64,000 nucleotides of DNA, from positions 1,510,051 to 1,574,050 of the forward strand of contig NZ_QFRI01000001.1 in the NCBI RefSeq assembly GCF_003143755.1, written 5' to 3'. Below the pieces are notes generated by a model that saw only the letters and a program-made list of their open reading frames with translations, was not told the DNA's origin and made no database searches. This DNA is from Algibacter marinivivus. Lineage in GTDB: Bacteria > Bacteroidota > Bacteroidia > Flavobacteriales > Flavobacteriaceae. The translations under genes and the position numbers were made by a program. Below are positions 62,672-64,000 of this stretch, piece by piece. The first letter of the stretch is position 1. Every line of letters begins with the position of its first letter.

Positions 62672-63466
62672 ATGAAAGTAGCAATTATTGGAGCAGGAAG
62701 TTTGGGGCAATCTATTGCAAAAGGATTGTTGTCTAAGAAAGTGGTGACTTCTTTGTATTTGACGAAGAGGAATACGTCGTCCTTAGAGAGTTTTAAGCGA
62801 TATAAGGAAGTGACGCTAACATCGGATAATGCATTTGCGGTGGATAATGCGGACGTGGTTATTTTTGCTGTACAGCCCAAACATTTGAGTAAAATATTGG
62901 AAGATGTGAAGTATTTATTAAGAAAAGATCAGTTGATTATTTCTGTAATTACTGGGTTTTCTATAGCTAAAATTGAAAATATTATTGGTGCTAAACACTA
63001 TATTATTAGGGCAATGCCAAATACTGCAGCGTCGGTTAGACAATCGATGACTTGCCTTTCTCCAAATGAAAAAGGGAAAGAAAAAGTAGAGTTGGCGAAA
63101 ACTATATTTAATAGTTTGGGAGTTTCTATGGAGATTCCGGAGGAACAATTACAAGCCGCAACCGTTATTTGTGCAAGTGGAATTGCCTTTTGGATGCGAT
63201 TAATTAGAGCGACTACGCAAGGTGCAATTCAGCTAGGGTTTGAAGCACATGAAGCACATGAATTAGCGATGCAAACTTGTTTTGGTGCTGCAACTTTATT
63301 AAAGAAATCTGGACGACATCCTGAGGAGGAAATAGATCGTGTTACTACACCAAGTGGCTGTACTATTGAAGGTCTTAATGAGATGGAACATCAGGGTTTA
63401 AGCTCCTCGCTTATAAAGGGAATTAATGCTTCGTTTGAAAAAATCAACCAAATAAAAACCAAATAA
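62672..63466 (+). CDS. proC: pyrroline-5-carboxylate reductase
   Basis: 264 residues. NAD(P) motif VAIIGAGSLGQSIAKGLLSKK, VIFAVQPKHL, IRAMPNTAASV and C-terminal TTPSGCTIEGLNEMEHQGLSSSLIKGI. Makes proline from P5C. Its place inside an arg operon is normal for Flavobacteriaceae and links ornithine/proline metabolism. Confidence 0.95.
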   Translation: MKVAIIGAGSLGQSIAKGLLSKKVVTSLYLTKRNTSSLESFKRYKEVTLTSDNAFAVDNADVVIFAVQPKHLSKILEDVKYLLRKDQLIISVITGFSIAKIENIIGAKHYIIRAMPNTAASVRQSMTCLSPNEKGKEKVELAKTIFNSLGVSMEIPEEQLQAATVICASGIAFWMRLIRATTQGAIQLGFEAHEAHELAMQTCFGAATLLKKSGRHPEEEIDRVTTPSGCTIEGLNEMEHQGLSSSLIKGINASFEKINQIKTK

Positions 63467-63467
63467 A

Positions 63468-64000
63468 ATGCCGTTATTTAATGTATATCCGTTGTATGAT
63501 GTAACACCTGTTTCAGGAAAAGGTGTTTATGTTTACGATGAAAAAGGAACCGAATATTTAGACCTTTACGGAGGGCATGCTGTGATTTCTATTGGTCATG
63601 CACACCCTAAATATGTTGAGGCTGTTACTAGTCAAGTTTCTAAACTTGGGTTTTATTCGAATGCTATTCAGAATCCGTTACAGAAGGAATTGGCTGATAA
63701 AATTGAAGTCCTTTCTGGTTGTAAAGATTACGAATTGTTTTTATGCAATTCTGGTGCTGAGGCTAATGAGAATGCTTTAAAATTAGCGTCTTTTAAAACA
63801 GGAAAATCTAGAGTTTTAGCATTTAGTAATGGGTTTCATGGGCGTACATCGGCTGCTGTAGCGGCTACTGATAACAAAAATATTATTGCGCCAATTAATG
63901 CGCAACAAGCGGTAACTATTTTGCCTTTAAATGATATTGAAGGTGTAAAAAAAGAACTTGAAAAAGGTGATGTTTGTGCTGTTATTGTTGAGTTTATTCA
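63468..64000 (+). CDS. argD: acetylornithine/succinylornithine aminotransferase (3' end outside window)
   Basis: An ATG at 63468 opens a frame to the window edge (177 residues seen), beginning MPLFNVYPLYDVTPVSGKG. Class III aminotransferase landmarks: YLDLYGGHAVISIGHAHPKYV, LFLCNSGAEANENALKLA and FSNGFHGRTSAAVAAT. The PLP lysine is beyond the edge. It follows proC by 1 bp, continuing the operon. Confidence 0.93.
   Translation, partial: MPLFNVYPLYDVTPVSGKGVYVYDEKGTEYLDLYGGHAVISIGHAHPKYVEAVTSQVSKLGFYSNAIQNPLQKELADKIEVLSGCKDYELFLCNSGAEANENALKLASFKTGKSRVLAFSNGFHGRTSAAVAATDNKNIIAPINAQQAVTILPLNDIEGVKKELEKGDVCAVIVEFI

Noticed and set aside
63592-63780. 62-codon ORF inside argD
   Set aside because: Out-of-frame shadow of the argD coding sequence, which carries the class III aminotransferase motifs.

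Overview
The window is a low-GC, AT-rich chromosomal segment of a marine-type member of the Bacteroidota, almost certainly family Flavobacteriaceae. The signs are a SusC/SusD pair, a type IX secretion C-terminal sorting domain, DUF5686 and CarboxypepD_reg outer-membrane proteins, fused HPPK-deoxynucleoside kinase, class II IlvC, an ilv cluster ordered D-B-N-C-A, proC inside an arg operon, and promoters of the Bacteroidota form TTTG/TTG-N18-20-TAnnTTTG. No phage, transposase, CRISPR array or rRNA is present. The two ends cut through genes: a GH3-family gene on the left and argD on the right.

Layout. 1-10.4 kb: housekeeping and accessory genes (GH3-like, DUF2797, LysE exporter, rpsU, AsmA, queuosine-precursor transporter, HPPK-dNK fusion, a one-gene cassette-like islet, methyltransferase, cupin lipoprotein, SpoU methylase). 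10.6-13.5 kb: mutS, then tRNA-Gly and tRNA-Leu with a canonical promoter and terminator. 13.6-17.7 kb: repeat lipoprotein, waaA, and a DegT aminotransferase/galE pair. 17.9-25.5 kb: a membrane AraC regulator followed by SusC, SusD, a DUF5012-like lipoprotein and a Lipid_bd-like lipoprotein, an arrangement recalling peptide-import loci. 25.5-31.6 kb: lspA, fabD, a COG2509 flavoprotein, a 2TM-DHFR fusion, a CBM48 protein, thyA. 31.8-37.0 kb: nucleoside transporter, bifunctional nuclease, etfA, etfB, T9SS cargo. 37.2-40.7 kb: PDH E1 beta and a DUF5686 protein, then a 290-bp multi-hairpin element. 41.1-49.9 kb: metK with a SAM-II-type riboswitch, and the ilvDBNCA cluster. 49.9-59.3 kb: azurin and a divergent oxidative sugar-catabolism cluster (DUF1080, GMC dehydrogenase with its small subunit, two TIM-barrel isomerases, MFS, Gfo/Idh/MocA, ThuA). 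59.5-64 kb: an arg operon (GNAT, argG, argC, proC, argD).

The most interesting content is regulatory RNA. The ilv cluster is preceded by a 20-codon peptide (9 of 20 residues Ile/Val/Leu), an antiterminator copy right after its stop codon, and an intrinsic terminator: a complete attenuator. The arg operon is preceded by a 9-residue peptide with four Arg codons, a competing hairpin and a weaker terminator-like hairpin, plus a second Arg-containing mini-ORF further upstream. metK has a SAM-II-like aptamer whose 5' strand is perfectly complementary over 10 nt to a segment next to the start codon. Two elements (7.6-8.3 kb and 40.7-41.0 kb) carry integron attC-like boundary boxes, and two copies of a GCGTTAGGGAT...TAACGC(C) structured repeat sit inside operons. 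All functional calls are by recognition of sequence alone; no database was searched.
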